Source of the DNA: Varanus komodoensis | Lineage: Eukaryota > Chordata > Lepidosauria > Squamata > Varanidae | Length of the DNA stretch: 64,000 nt | Reading direction: 5' to 3' | NCBI RefSeq assembly: GCF_004798865.1 | Contig: NW_025335505.1 | Coordinates: forward strand, 24,604,274-24,668,273 | In this document: positions 22,250-33,054 of the stretch, in pieces | How positions within the stretch are numbered: the stretch's first letter is position 1 | Layout: the number at the start of each line of letters is the position of its first letter | Program-made: the position numbers and the translations under genes | The notes under the pieces: generated by a model | The model's database searches: none | What the model was told of the DNA's origin: nothing | Seen by the model: only the letters and a program-made list of their open reading frames with translations

Positions 22250-23575
22250 TTTTTATTATTTATTTAGCAAACTTCTATGCCGCCCCATTCGCCGAAGCCT
22301 TGGGGCGGCTCACAACAATAAATAAATAAATACACAATTAGCCATATAAAACAATATAATTGGAGACGTCCTGGCCGAAGATATAAAATCAATAAATAAT
22401 ATTAACAATTAAAATGACGTTTATATAAAAAGGTCTTGGCCTGGCGCCGAAAAGCAAATAATGACGGCACCAGGCAGACCTCTCTGGGAAGCGCATTCCA
22501 TAGATTGAGTGCCATCACAGAGAAAGCCCTCCTCCGGGTACTCACCCTCCTAATGTCCTTCACAAAAGGCTCCCAGAGAAGGGCCTCTGCTGCCGATCTC
22601 AAGGGGCGGGAGGGCACATATGGACGCAAGTGCTCCTTTAGGTAACCAGGACCCAAGCCGTTAAGGGCTTTATAGGTGATAACCAACACCTTGAATTGGG
22701 CCTGGATTTCAATCGGGAGCCAGTGAGGCTGACGGAGTTAGCTTATGTGAGCACAACTCCCAGTCCCCATCAGCAACCTGCAGCTCTGTTTTGCACCAAT
22801 TGAAGTATCCGGACCGTCTTCAAGGGCAGCCCCACGTAGAGCACATTACAGAAGTCTAGTCGGGAAGTTACCAGTGTGTGAGTCACTGTCACCAGGCAGT
22901 CGTTCTCCAGGTAGGGACGCAGCTGGTGAATCAGCCAAAGCTGAAAGAAAGCGCTCCTCGCCACTGCTGTTACTTGAGCTTCCAGCGAAAGCTCTGAATT
23001 GCTGCGGACCTTGTCCTTCAGGGGGAGTGCAACCTCATTCAGGACAAGGTCAAGGTCCCCTTCCCCAAAGCCCGATCCACCAACCAACAGGACCTCCATC
23101 TTGTCTGGATTGAGCTTTAGTTTATTGGCCCTCATCCAGCCCATTACCTCAGCCAGGCACCGGTTCAGTACAGCCACTGCCTCACCTGGATTGATAAAAA
23201 ATGAGTGGTAGAGCTGGGTATCATTAGTGTACTGATGATTCCGCAGCCCACACCTCCTAATGACCTCTCCCAGAGGTTTCATGTAGATGTTAAATAGCAA
23301 AGGGGACAAAATGGACCCCTGCGGTACTCCATGGCACAGCTGCCATGGCACAGAGCCATAGTCCCCCAGCACCACCTTCTGGAACCAGCCATTGAGATAG
23401 GAGTGCAACCACTGCAAGGCAGTGCCTCCAACCCCCAATTCCGCTAGCCTATCCAGAAGGATACCATGGCCGATGGTATCGAAAGCCGCTGAGAGGTCCA
23501 GGAGAACCAACAGGGACACACTCCCCGTCTCTCTCCCTGCACAGGTCGTCATACAGGGCGACCAAGGCAGATTCA
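22250..23575 (-). mobile_element. L2-type LINE, longest copy, 5'-truncated
   Basis: A 1.3-kb antisense L2: the 3' tail and GCC-rich hairpin lie at 22250-22320, the ORF2 C-terminus at 22402-22689, and the reverse transcriptase at 22770-23552. It ends on its 5' side within the RT N-terminal region ('ALVALYDDL'-like). The frame shift between the two ORF2 pieces and the changed catalytic motif show it is inactive. Confidence 0.92.
22402..23552 (-). pseudogene. L2 ORF2 fragment (reverse transcriptase)
   Basis: The upstream 260-codon frame (23552-22770) has RT motif A SLLVLLDLSAAFDTI, motif B HGVPQGSILSPLLFN, and motif C as YTNDTQLY where the family has YADD, so the first catalytic aspartate is replaced by asparagine. 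It continues with LKLNPDKMEVLLVG and ends LVQNRAAGC. A frame change then leads to 22689-22402 with KALNGLGPGYLKEHL, RRAFSVMALNLWNALPRE and KTFLYKRHFNC. It would have performed target-primed reverse transcription. The endonuclease half is absent. Confidence 0.9.
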
Positions 23576-24069
23576 GTTTTGAACTATCATGTTACAGTAA
23601 TCTCTAAGTACCAGTGTGTGGGTCTGAGGAAAATACCTATTTACACTTACATGGAAGGAGCAATAATAAAGCAGGATTACATGCCAGCCATGAATGTTCT
23701 ATATTTATGTGTCATTGTAATCCATTCATTGGTTTATGGATCCAAATCCCAGAGGGAATGTCAGGAATTCCTACAGTGTCTCAAAGCACTGATTTTGCAT
23801 TTGGCCTGCTGATGTAGTTGACAGATGTTCAAAATCCCATGCCTCAAGGCAGCTCCCCTGAGACCAGACAGCTGGGGCTGCTAAGTAGCAACTTATCTAA
23901 CAGCCAAGTAAAGAGGCACTCAAATACTCCCGTGGCCTCATCCCAAGCTTCCAGTGACATACAACTCAGTAAAATGGTTTGGGGAGAAAATAAAAATCCT
24001 GCATAAACTGACTAGGGCACACCTTTCCACAAATAGAGGCCAGTAAAGAAAATGACATTGATCTGGTTC
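23576..24069. other. Unique sequence, no gene seen
   Basis: Overlapping short plus frames with no recognised domain. Confidence 0.4.
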
Positions 24070-24384
24070 ATGCAACATGACAGCTTATTATGGTTTGATT
24101 TACTTGCATCCTATTGCATCCTACTGGGCCCCCTCGGGCACCGTTTTTGTATATGTCCCCTCAGTTTGCCATGGCTTGCATATCATGCAAACCTTGATGG
24201 CAGGGGTGGTTTGATGGTTAAACATGGTTAATTTTGTAGATAATGCTGTCAGCTTGTTTTATAGTTATGTAAAGTTTGTCTAATCCTCAGGCAAGCCATG
24301 CTTCCGTTCACACAACCCAACGAAACACAACAGCATCTACAGGTAAATTAACCCACAGTGGTTTGTTGTGATGTCCAAACAGAC
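24070..24384. mobile_element. Putative non-autonomous DNA element (family R1-like)
   Basis: The left end 'ggttcatgcaacatgacagc' and the right end (read on the minus strand) 'tttggacatcacaacaaacc' are imperfect inverted repeats of the R1 type. The middle has paired patches 'catggcttgcatatcatgca' and 'caagccatg'. The match to other R1 copies is loose. Confidence 0.4.
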
Positions 24385-25007
24385 TCACAGAAAAGATTAT
24401 GGGCACTTTCTGGATGGCTCACCACACAAGACAGAGTGTGGAGACCCATGTCCTGTGAATTATACAGAGTCCCCCCCCCCCACACTCCTGACTGAGGCAA
24501 CCTGAGGCCCTCAACTCTGTTGGGTAGAACAACCTTCAACCAAAGTGCTCAAACTTGAGCAGGAGTGAGTTGAACATGCAGAAGAGTCTAGGATCCTTAG
24601 GCTATCCTGTGAAATGAGGAGGCTGAAAAGCAGGGCAGCTGGAAACCAGTATGTACTGAGCCCAACATCCTGCAAGGTAGGCTGTTTGCCACATTCCTAT
24701 TTTCTTAACAACTGCTATCACCTCTAATATCCACTTTAGTGTTGAGGGGGAGGTGATTCCCGAAATATTTGGTTTGGTGTTCATTCTGGGAGGAAGATCT
24801 GCTGCCAGCTAAATTGCTCAGTCACTGTCAAGAGAGATCATCAACCTGTTTCCCATTTACACCCCTGTGGACCAGCTAGTTGCACAAAAGCATGGAGTGT
24901 CAGACCTCAAAGTTGAAAGTCATACTTTTGATTAAGGTTCATCAGATAATGGTGCAAAGCAAGTGGTGGTTCCCATGTACACAGCACATCTGTTAGGTGT
25001 TGTTGTT
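24385..25007. other. Unique sequence, no gene seen
   Basis: A C11 run lies at 24471-24481. No repeat or gene recognised. Confidence 0.4.
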
Positions 25008-25209
25008 ACATTACATTTATATCCTGCCTTTTTCCCACTAATGAGGAACCCAACATAGCTCCAGTTTATCCTTATAACAACAGCCCCGTGAGGAAAGTTG
25101 AGCTGAATGTGAATGACTGGCCCAAAGCCACCCAATTGGCTTCATGGGGACTAGAACCCAGATCTCCTGGATCTATACTCCAACATTCTAACCACCACAT
25201 TGTTTCTCT
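25008..25209 (-). mobile_element. CORE-SINE, nearly complete, antisense
   Basis: Minus strand: head 'gtggttagaatgttggagta', B-box area 'gatctgggttctagtcccca', core 'tggctttgggccagtcattc', then 'ctcacggggctgttgttata' and the tail 'aaaaaggcaggatataaatg'. All three parts are present. Confidence 0.8.
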
Positions 25210-25329
25210 CCATCATGCCACTTTGAGAAGGATAAAACACATAGCCTTTAGATGAAAAATTCTACTAATGGCTACAAAGATAGACTGGAACAGTGATGAA
25301 GGAAAGACCCTCTTCTGGAACAATGCCTT

Positions 25330-25372
25330 GGATATCTACTCTGAAGTAAGCCCCAAAGATTTCAATGGGATC
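25330..25372 (+). mobile_element. Fragment of family P1
   Basis: 'tctactctgaagtaagcccc' then 'aaagatttcaatggga' match the inner part of P1. Confidence 0.45.
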
Positions 25373-25679
25373 AACACATACATAGATTTGTGGTTGTAAT
25401 AACATTTTCCTCAACTGAGTACAAGGTAAAACTTGTTACAGTCTCACAACTGCTAGTGACCTTTGTGGAATAATCTGCTGGTTTTATGTGTGTCTCCTGG
25501 GGCTTGATGTTTTCATGTTGGCTTTGTAAAGTTTGTGGAGCAAATAAAAGCTTGTCCCTTGACTTCCTTTGTTTTTCCTTTTTTAACTCTGGCTTCCTAG
25601 CAGTTAAAAGTACATATCATAAAACAAACTGACACAACTGACATCTGTAAAGGCACTTTTTTAAGCATGGAAAATGTTT
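25373..25679. other. Unique sequence, no gene seen
   Basis: Nothing recognised. Confidence 0.4.
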
Positions 25680-25780
25680 CTTTTGCTGCACCCTTTCTGG
25701 AATCCTAGACCATGCTACTTGGGCTTTATAGGAGTTGTAGTCCAACACTTCTAAATGGCACCAGGTTGGAGAAGGCTCCT
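25680..25780 (-). mobile_element. Half of palindromic MITE (family P2)
   Basis: It ends 'ggcaccaggttggagaaggc', preceded by 'aggagttgtagtccaacact', the right arm of P2. The start is decayed. Confidence 0.6.
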
Positions 25781-26033
25781 CTAACATAAATATTCTCAGT
25801 TCAAACCATGGAACTACTGTGGTAGGGCTAGTGGAGGGGGGTGTTTCAGGGTTGTTTCAACATTTTAACCACTTTCTTTTTTAGACGAAAGGAAAAAAAA
25901 TATATGATGGCCGTTGTAAATTTGTTGAAACTCCTATCTGAAAAAGGTGGAATGTACAGTTTATGAAAAATGGTAGGGATTTAGAATAGGCTTCAGTGTA
26001 ATAACTAAAGGCTAAACAGTTTTATATAGTACT

Positions 26034-26073
26034 ATTAACTAGCTTAGGGATGTATTAACTAGCTTAGGGATGT
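26034..26073. repeat. Perfect 20-bp tandem duplication at SINE 5' junction
   Basis: attaactagcttagggatgt occurs at 26034-26053 and again at 26054-26073. The first 13 bases of the unit return at 26413-26425 as the SINE's target duplication. The last 7 (gggatgt) are the presumed first bases of the SINE. Confidence 0.9.
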
Positions 26074-26412
26074 AGGTGGCACAGTGGCTTAAACTGCTGT
26101 GCTGCTGGGCTGGTAGACTGAAAGGTCGCCGGTTCGAATCTGCACAATGGGCTGAGTTCCTGTTGCTCTGTCCCAGCTCCTGCCAACCTTGCAGCTCGAA
26201 AGCATGCAAATGCAAGTAGATGAAAAGGTACCACTTCGGTGGGCAGGTAACAGCATTCCGTGCACTTCGGTGTTTAGTCAAGCCGGCCACATGACCACGG
26301 AGACTGTCTGCGGACAAACGCTGGCTCCCTTGGCCAGGAAATGGAGATGAGCACCACCCCCTAGAGTCAGGCATGACTGAACTTAACGTCAAGGGGAAAC
26401 CTTTACCTTTTT
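26067..26412 (+). mobile_element. Sauria SINE, near full length
   Basis: A tRNA-related head (A-box-like tggcttaaactg; B box ggttcgaatct at 26131-26141), the body 'ttgctctgtcccagctcctg', 'cacatgaccacggagactgt', 'ggacaaacgctggctccctt', and the Bov-B-type end 'ggcatgactgaacttaacgt' with 'aaacctttacctttt'. Sauria SINEs are known from lizards, snakes and tuatara and share their tail with Bov-B LINEs. Flanked by attaactagctta on both sides (26054-26066 and 26413-26425), a 13-bp target duplication. Confidence 0.88.
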
Positions 26413-26425
26413 ATTAACTAGCTTA

Positions 26426-26495
26426 TTTATTTATTTATTTATTTAAAACATTTCTATGCCGCCCCCATCATAACAAAGCCTCAGGGCAGCTCACA
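26426..26495 (-). mobile_element. L2 3' tail, 70 bp
   Basis: (TTTA)n then 'aaaacatttctatgccgccc' as in the other L2 copies. Flanked by agctta at 26420-26425 and 26496-26501, a probable 6-bp target duplication. The Sauria SINE duplication overlaps its left flank, so the two inserted side by side. Confidence 0.75.
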
Positions 26496-26501
26496 AGCTT
26501 A

Positions 26502-27067
26502 GCTCTGACCATTGCACTGAAAACCTAACATGTACAGAAAATTAGTACATATTATAGTTACCTATAGTTAATATGAATTTTCATGTGTTTATGAGCACAA
26601 CTGGGTAGATTCAAATTTAGAAGAGCTGGATTCCAATCTTGAATTTTATGGTGGCTTTGGGGAGTGAGTTATTGGCCTGGTTTGCCCATGATGGCTGCCT
26701 AGAGTTTAAACAACCTCTGCATAGCAGTGAATGAATCAAGCATGCTGGCTCCTGGCTAGTCACCACTCCTGCTGTAATTGACAACATATTTTATTAATTG
26801 GAAATTGTTTTAAAATATATTTATAGAAGTGCAAACAGTGTGTGTGTGTGTGTAAATGCATCATTTAGGAGTATGAGATGGAAATGCACATCAAAGTCCA
26901 TACACATTTTATGGGGTAAAGGAAAAAAATGATTGGGAAACAAGATGAAATAAATTTACAAGTGAAAAAATGAGCATCTGAAGAAAACCAAGCTTGACAG
27001 ATTTGCTTTCATGTTGGGTGTGTCAGATCTTAAAGCTATTAAATACTTGATGCCTTACAAAGATCAC
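26502..27067. other. Unique sequence, (GT)8 microsatellite
   Basis: GT repeats at 26838-26853. Otherwise nothing recognised. Confidence 0.5.
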
Positions 27068-27180
27068 CTTCCCAACCTTGAATATGGTTGGGCTATAGTT
27101 CTCATCATCCCTAACCACTGGCCATGTTGGCCACAGATAATGGAATTTGTAGTCCAACAACATCTGGGAAACAAAGGTTA
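27068..27180 (+). mobile_element. Palindromic MITE (family P2)
   Basis: 'ccttcccaaccttgaatatg', centre 'accactggccatgttggcca', and right arm 'tttgtagtccaacaacatct' follow P2 order, with decayed ends. Confidence 0.65.
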
Positions 27181-28379
27181 ACAATGACTGGAACAAATGG
27201 TATATTTACTCCAACATTCACAGTTTAATAGGAAAATATATTCCCTGGAAAATCACTTTGCATCTGTTCTTCTACCTTGCAAATTTGATTCCCATGCCTC
27301 AAAAAGGTACATCCCATTTTGAGTTCAGATAGATTTGCATCTCAAATATTCATGCATGCAAAACACACATGCATATATTTTATGGTGCCACAGAATGCAA
27401 AACCTGCAATCTCACATGCTGGCAAATAAGGCTCATTTTGCACTGTCAGAATATAGGCCTGTGCAGTTGTTCTAGCACACCTATATCTCAGAAAACAAAA
27501 GCTTTATTGGGCTTTAAGGCATGCAAGAAATGCTCTTCTGGAAGAAATTAACATAACAGAGTAGCCTTCTGCGATATGAAATTGGGAAGGCATCAGGGCA
27601 TGGGGCTTCTTGGATAACAATCAACCTGAAAATAGGAAGGTTACAAGTGTTTTCTTTTGTGATGTGTTGGGCATTAAGCTGCCTATGTAAAAGGGCTTTT
27701 ATATATTACTGTGATTTTGATATCTACATTGCAGCTGGCTTGGAGGTATGGTTGGAGAAGTTTATAAACTACCGTGAAACCCAGGAAGGGTATTGTACTA
27801 TTTGAGCAGCTTGTGACTGCCTTATTTTTCTCCATGATTGTGTGAACCTGTTCTATGTGTCAAGTGGAAAGGGAATGCACTTTCAGAGGAGCAGTGTTGA
27901 TGTCATCTGCTGGAGTATCAGGTTGACACGTGGACTGCTAAGTCAATTGAATGAGGTAATGGCAAGACTTTCAAGTTTTCCTATTTTTGTGATTAGCATA
28001 AAAGATGTGAGAGAATAGCGGAAATAACTAAGGAAATGCACAATAATTTATTTGCTGAATGGTACTTCACTCTAGAAGACAAAGTAATAGCACTTCTATG
28101 CAAGAATGGTTCCATTTTTAATTAAAAGCTAAAGATTGTAGTGAAGCTGACTGAAGATCTTTTGTTAAAGGTCGGTGTTTTATGTAAACAGAAGTACCAC
28201 TGTGTTCAGTGGTGATTATTCCTACATAACTGCATAAGACTGCAATCATGCTATCTCCTGCTGCTCTTTGGTATGTCTCTCACACACAATCACGAGAGCT
28301 CCAGCTTCAAAATCTACTTCTTCTTTTCACCAGCTTGTTGACATCAGCAAGCACCCCAAAAGCACATAAAAAGCCATTT
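27181..28379. other. Unique sequence, no gene seen
   Basis: Short frames only, with no repeat family recognised over 1.2 kb. Confidence 0.45.
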
Positions 28380-28600
28380 AACTTCAACCTGATTGGCATG
28401 TTGTGGGTTATTCAATCATATTCATGAATTATTCATGAAAACACATTCTGACTTTGAGCTACTTCCAGTAAGTGTGTCATGCAAACCAAAACTGATATTT
28501 ACTAAACAGTGGCTAACCCATGGTTTGTTGGTGGGCTAATTGCTGGACTCAGTTTGGACATGGGTTAACATCTTATTGTTTAGCCTACAATTTGTAATGA
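28380..28600. mobile_element. Possible R1-like element
   Basis: 'ttgtgggttattcaatcata', 'ggctaacccatggtttgttg' and 'ggactcagtttggacatggg' resemble R1 inner and end motifs. Contains a 19-bp inverted repeat, ttcatgaattattcatgaa (28421-28439). Low certainty. Confidence 0.3.
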
Positions 28601-28934
28601 AAAGTCATAATGGCATGTGAATATCCATGACATAACAGCACTTGCATTAACCCCATGTTGTGGAAGCAGTTTTCAATGACAATTTTGCAATGCATGAAAA
28701 GGCCATTAAGAAGATGGGAGCAACTTAAATATCAGCCCAGAATAAGTTGACTTGGTGGCAAATCCTGTGACATTTGAGCATTCATTTTTCAGGTTCACAT
28801 CCAGTTCTTTACCTATTACTCCAGCCGGATTCACTTCATGGCCACAACATTGCTAAGGCTTACTACAGCCTATCCATACAACTTGAATAACAACATTTGC
28901 TCTGCCTGCCTTGTCTAATCATCATGATGCTTAT

Positions 28935-29060
28935 TTCAGTGTTCTGAAATCACTAGATCAAAGAACCCCAAAGGCCAGGCAGCTGTAACCAGTGGCCTTC
29001 AAAGCTTCCTCTGGTATTAAGGAGCAATGCAAACTACTCCCTCCCACTCAGCACTCCCAG
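28935..29060 (+). repeat. Unnamed dispersed repeat (family R4), copy 1
   Basis: Shares with 33552-33665 the ordered blocks 'tctgaaatcact', 'caaaggcca', 'agtggccttcaaagc' and 'gagcaatgcaaact...ctccctcc'. No coding content. Confidence 0.55.
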
Positions 29061-30160
29061 CTCCTGCTTTCCAAGGAACAGGAAATCCAGCCAAATGTTC
29101 CGTTCCTTGATATAACAATAATAGCAGTTCCTTTTATTTATGTCCAGCTATATATTGGTTTGTTTTTTTCTATTATTTTCTGGGAGAGAACATTCCATAT
29201 TTTAGGAGCCTCCGTTACTATTACTGCTCCTCCAGTTTGTCATGAAATGGTCTTCCTTACTCATATTGCATTTTTTTGTATGGAGAGCTGTCACCTAACC
29301 AACATTGTAGGGCAGGGCTCATATGTTTGTTTCTTTCGTTCTGCATGTTCCTTTTGACTGAAGGGACTGAGGCATTCATTCTCAAAGTTGTGGCCTGCTT
29401 TTCCTTCTTTGTCTACTGTAGTAATTAAGGCAGTATGACTGTAGAAAAGGAAAAGACAGAAGGCAACCATCTGCAAGTCTGACCTGTTTCATAAATAAAA
29501 AACATTTCTTCACAAAATGATTTTCTATTCATATTCTAGGGAAGGATGGTGTATTTGTCATGAACAAGGGAAGTCTCCTATTATTGTGCTTCCCAAAAAG
29601 CCACTCCTAAACATTCAAAGGATTTTTGTGTCTGTTCAATAGATATATAATGGATCTCTCCTCACCCATCCAAAGTCTATGATCAGCTGGAGAAAGAGTG
29701 TTGAACTTTTTTCATCCCAAAGACTAGATTCAGCTTTGCAGAAGCCCTTGAGAACTGCACTCCAGTAATGGATGGAGGACAAAGGGGAAAGGACTGGGGG
29801 CAAACCACAAAAAATGCCACCATCATTTAGCTTAAAATTCTTAACCCACAGTAACTCATAGGAAGGGCATTTCAGCTATTTAGAAAGGGGGGTGCACTGA
29901 ACTCATGATACTTGGGGAAAGGATATAAGGGTAGGATCATCTGCAGAATCCTGGAGAACTGGACTGAGGCCAGATTTTGCCAAAGGTTCCTCACAGCTGA
30001 ACTAGCCTGAATTGGTAGCTGGATGATCTTCCAAAGGCTGGAAAAACATATCCATTCCAAACTGCCTGGAATTACAGGAAAATGATATTGCAAATCAAAC
30101 TGGAGTACCCTCAACATTTCTGTAATAGAGTCATTGGTGGCTACCTCCAGCATCACAGGC
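29061..30160. other. Unique sequence, no gene seen
   Basis: A 121-codon plus frame from 28992 and a 102-codon minus frame at 29872-30180 show no domain I recognise. The former overlaps R4. Confidence 0.4.
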
Positions 30161-30410
30161 AGTGGGTTCAGACAATACAATAACTCACATCAAGCATTGA
30201 GTATGTGTTGAATGAAAGTTTTTGCTGAAATGTGGGTTCTCATGTTGTATGAACTCAACCAAGATAATGAACTATAATTAACAACCCACAGTTGACAACC
30301 CAGCAACATGAGTTCTCGTCATGTGTTGTTCTTGGTTAGCAAGCCATAATTTGTTAGCACAGCTGGATTCAGACAGCATGACAACCCACATTTCAAACTT
30401 TGTCCCTTCT
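30161..30410 (+). mobile_element. Putative non-autonomous DNA element (family R1)
   Basis: It starts 'gtgggttcagacaatacaat' and has a second, internal copy of the end, 'ggattcagacagcatgacaa' (about 30365), as in 8857-9081. The middle block 'gttcttggttagcaagccat' is also shared with that copy (gttcatggttagcaaaccat). Confidence 0.55.
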
Positions 30411-30439
30411 AAATTTCATTCTGCTTTTTTTTCAGCCCA

Positions 30440-30598
30440 GCACCCCAACCTTTTATAGTGTATGTTTTATATTATATATATGTATTTTATTGTACATATT
30501 TTAAAATGTTATTTTAATTTTTTGTTGTAAGCCGCCCCGAGGCTTCGGCGAATGGGGCGGCATAAAAATGTTTTAATAAATAAATAAATAAATAAACA
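30440..30598 (+). mobile_element. L2 3' end, sense orientation
   Basis: 'gtaagccgccccgaggcttc', 'ggcgaatggggcggcat' and (TAAA)5 are the mirror of the antisense L2 tails elsewhere. It abuts the 3' side of the antisense CR1 at 30601 and may have truncated or displaced that element's end. Confidence 0.8.
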
Positions 30599-30971
30599 AA
30601 CCTATTTAGATCACCTTGAATCTTCTTTTGTCTTCCAGGGTATTAGCTATTCCATCCAGTACTGTGTCATCAGCAAATTTAATAATCATTCCATGTACTT
30701 CCTCATACAATAACAGTCTTGAAAAGCACTGGGTCCAGGACTTAACCCTGCAATACCCCACTTGTTACCTCTCCCCAGTTTGAGAAGGTGCTATTGATGA
30801 GCACTCTTTGAGTCCGATTCTGTAGGCAACTGTAGAACTACCTGATTGTTGTTCCATCTAACCCACTTTTTGCTAGTTTGCTAAACAGGAGATCATGGGG
30901 CGCTTTATCAAAAGCTTTGCTAAAGTCAAGATAGATTATGTCCACAGCATTCCAACAGTCCATTAGGGAGG

Positions 30972-31147
30972 TTACTCAATCAAAAATGAAATCAGAATAG
31001 TCTGGCAGGATTTGTTCTTGAGAAATCCATGTTGATATCTAGTAATAACTGCATTGTTTTCAAAGTGTCTGCAGACTGACTGCTTTATAATTTGTTCCAG
31101 AATTTTTCCAGGAATTGATGTCAGATTGACATCCAGGTTCATCTTTT

Positions 31148-31199
<52 letters not shown>

Positions 31200-32345
31200 G
31201 CAGATATGGACAAGATTAATCCTTCTCCAGTCATCTGACACTTCCCCTGCCCTCCATGATTTCTCAGTGGTAGGCAGTGGTTCTTAGAGTTCTTCTACCA
31301 GTTCCTTTATGATTCTAGGATGCAGTACATTAGGCCTTTGAGATTTGAACTCATTCAACCAAACTGAACATTTGCCTATCAATCTTGAGCTGCCATCCTG
31401 TTCCTTCAGTTTGTACTCCCCTTTCATCAGGAAGGTCATACATCTTTTGGGAGAAGACTGGGCCAAAGTAGGAATTGAGCACTTCTGTCTTTTCTTTGTA
31501 ATCTATTCCATTTTGCCGTTCATAGTCAGCAGCTGAATCCCCATTTCTTTCCTGTGTCTTTCCTTTTGGACATAACTGAAGAAGGCTTTTTTGTTGCTTT
31601 TAGCATCCCTCACTAGCCTCAATTCATTCCTAGCTTTAGCCTTCCTGACTCTTTCTCTGCTCTTCCAGGCTACCTGTCTGTATTGTTCCTTTGTAGCCTG
31701 ACCTTCCTTCCATGTCCCATGCATATCCTTTTTTGTTTTTCTGTTTTCTGTGAAGCCGCATGTGCTTTTGCTGTTGTCTTCTACCCCTTTTCCTTGTTGG
31801 AATTGTTCGTAATTCTGCTTTTCAATTTTTTTTTTAAATTCCCACTCAGACTCATTTTCTCATTAGAATCACTTGCCATGGGACTTTAATCATTGTTGTT
31901 CTGAGTTTATTAAAATAAAGATTTTCTTGAAATCCAGGGTACATGTTTGGCTACATTTGGCTTTTGCTTCCTTTAGAATCAAGAATTCAAGTATGCCATG
32001 GTCACTCCCATTTCCCATAGCTGCTACTTTGTCCCCTGTTGGTTAGTATCAAGTCAGGGACAGCTGTTCCTCTTGTTCCTTCCTCCACTTTCTGTAGGAG
32101 AAAGTTATCAGCAACATGTTAGGAATCTCTTGGAAGGGCTGTGTTTGGCAGAATTTGTTTCCCCCACAGGTATCAGGGAAATTGAAGCCCCACCATAATA
32201 ACAACATCATGCCTCCTTGAAATTTCTGTGCAGACATATGAATCTTTAACATATAGTGCAACTCTGCCTCCCTTTCTGTTCCTTCTGTCCTTGAACAGGT
32301 TATATCCTTCAATTGCTGAATTCCAATCATGGGAGTCATTCCCAC
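30972..32345 (-). pseudogene. CR1 ORF2 fragments (endonuclease, RT)
   Basis: Endonuclease remnant: a GFNFPDTC string for the family GDFNFPD and 'RTEGTEREAELHYML' upstream. Linker: KAKARNELRLVRDAKSNKKAFFSYVQ. RT: VNLTSIPGKILEQIIKQSV, then NNAVITRYQHGFLKNKSCQT. Between the DDWRR block and LTSIPGK, where CR1 normally has KKGKKEDPGNYRPVS, the frame reads KERKK repeats encoded by a GAAA microsatellite. Confidence 0.8.
31146..31199. repeat. (TTTC)13 microsatellite inside CR1 RT frame
   Basis: 54 bp of uninterrupted TTTC (GAAA on the CR1 coding strand). It replaces the lysine-rich KKGKKED stretch of the RT frame. Confidence 0.95.
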
Positions 32346-32719
32346 AAGTTTCAGTTATACCTATCAGGTCATTTTAACTCTCCTGTATCAAGAAGTTCAT
32401 GCTGTTTGTTTCACATATCCCAGGCATTCATGTATAAACATTGAAGACCACATGCTTTATACTCTGTCATCCTACTTTTTTTAGAAGATTATTATTGAGC
32501 ACTGTTAGAGGTGCTCTCTCTGTTGAGGCACATAAGCCTTTCTTGGTTGTTACACCTAGGATACTTCTCCCTCCCCTGTAGGATTCAGTTTAAAGTCCTC
32601 CTGATAATCTTCTTCATGTTGGGCTTTCTTTCCAGTCCTTGTAAGGTGCAACCATCCCTTGCCAGCAATCTGTTTTCCAGGAAGTGTAGTCTGTGGTCTG
32701 AGAATCCAAATCTCTCATG

Positions 32720-32908
32720 TCAGCACCACCTTTGTAGCCAGGCATTCACTTGGAATATTTTTCTTTCCCTGTCTATTCCTCTTCCAAGAATTGGAAGGAC
32801 TGAAGAGAAAATTATCTGGGCTTCAAAGTTCTTGACTTTCTTCCCTAAAGCTTCAAAGTCTGATATGATTTCTTCAAAGCACCACTTGGCAGTGTCATTT
32901 ATTTCCAA
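32720..32908 (-). pseudogene. CR1 ORF1 esterase-domain fragment
   Basis: 'DFEALGKKVKNFEAQIIFSS' and 'FQVNAWLQRWC' line up with 'DFEALGKKLRELKAQVAFSS' and 'NNWLRVWC' of the ORF1 at 11937-12771. It is the only surviving part of this copy's ORF1. Confidence 0.75.
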
Positions 32909-32914
32909 ATGTAT

Positions 32915-33035
32915 GATGATGATAATGCCTTTATATCCTGTCTTTTTTATCTCTTTTGTAAGGAACTCAGGGCAGCTTACATAAATCCATTTTACCCTCA
33001 GAACAACACTCTATTCACATTCTATGCTTAGAGTC
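32915..33035 (-). mobile_element. CORE-SINE 3' half, antisense
   Basis: 'gcctttatatcctgtctttt' and 'ggaactcagggcagcttaca' match the 3' half of the CORE-SINE. The head is missing. Confidence 0.55.
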
Positions 33036-33054
33036 CTTCTCTGTGAGCCACCTT

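Larger units (their letters stand above)
30601..32910 (-). mobile_element. Old CR1 LINE, antisense, ~2.3 kb, decayed
   Basis: Running from high to low coordinates on the minus strand: the end of ORF1 (esterase-like region, about 32908-32720), the endonuclease (about 32440-32050), the linker (31724-31503), a 'HPRIIKELVEEL' block (near 31290) and the RT core (31241-30972), then a D-D-like RT end near 30640. Numerous stops and frame changes mark it as old. Its 5' end meets a CORE-SINE at 32915 and its 3' end meets an L2 tail at 30598. Confidence 0.85.
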
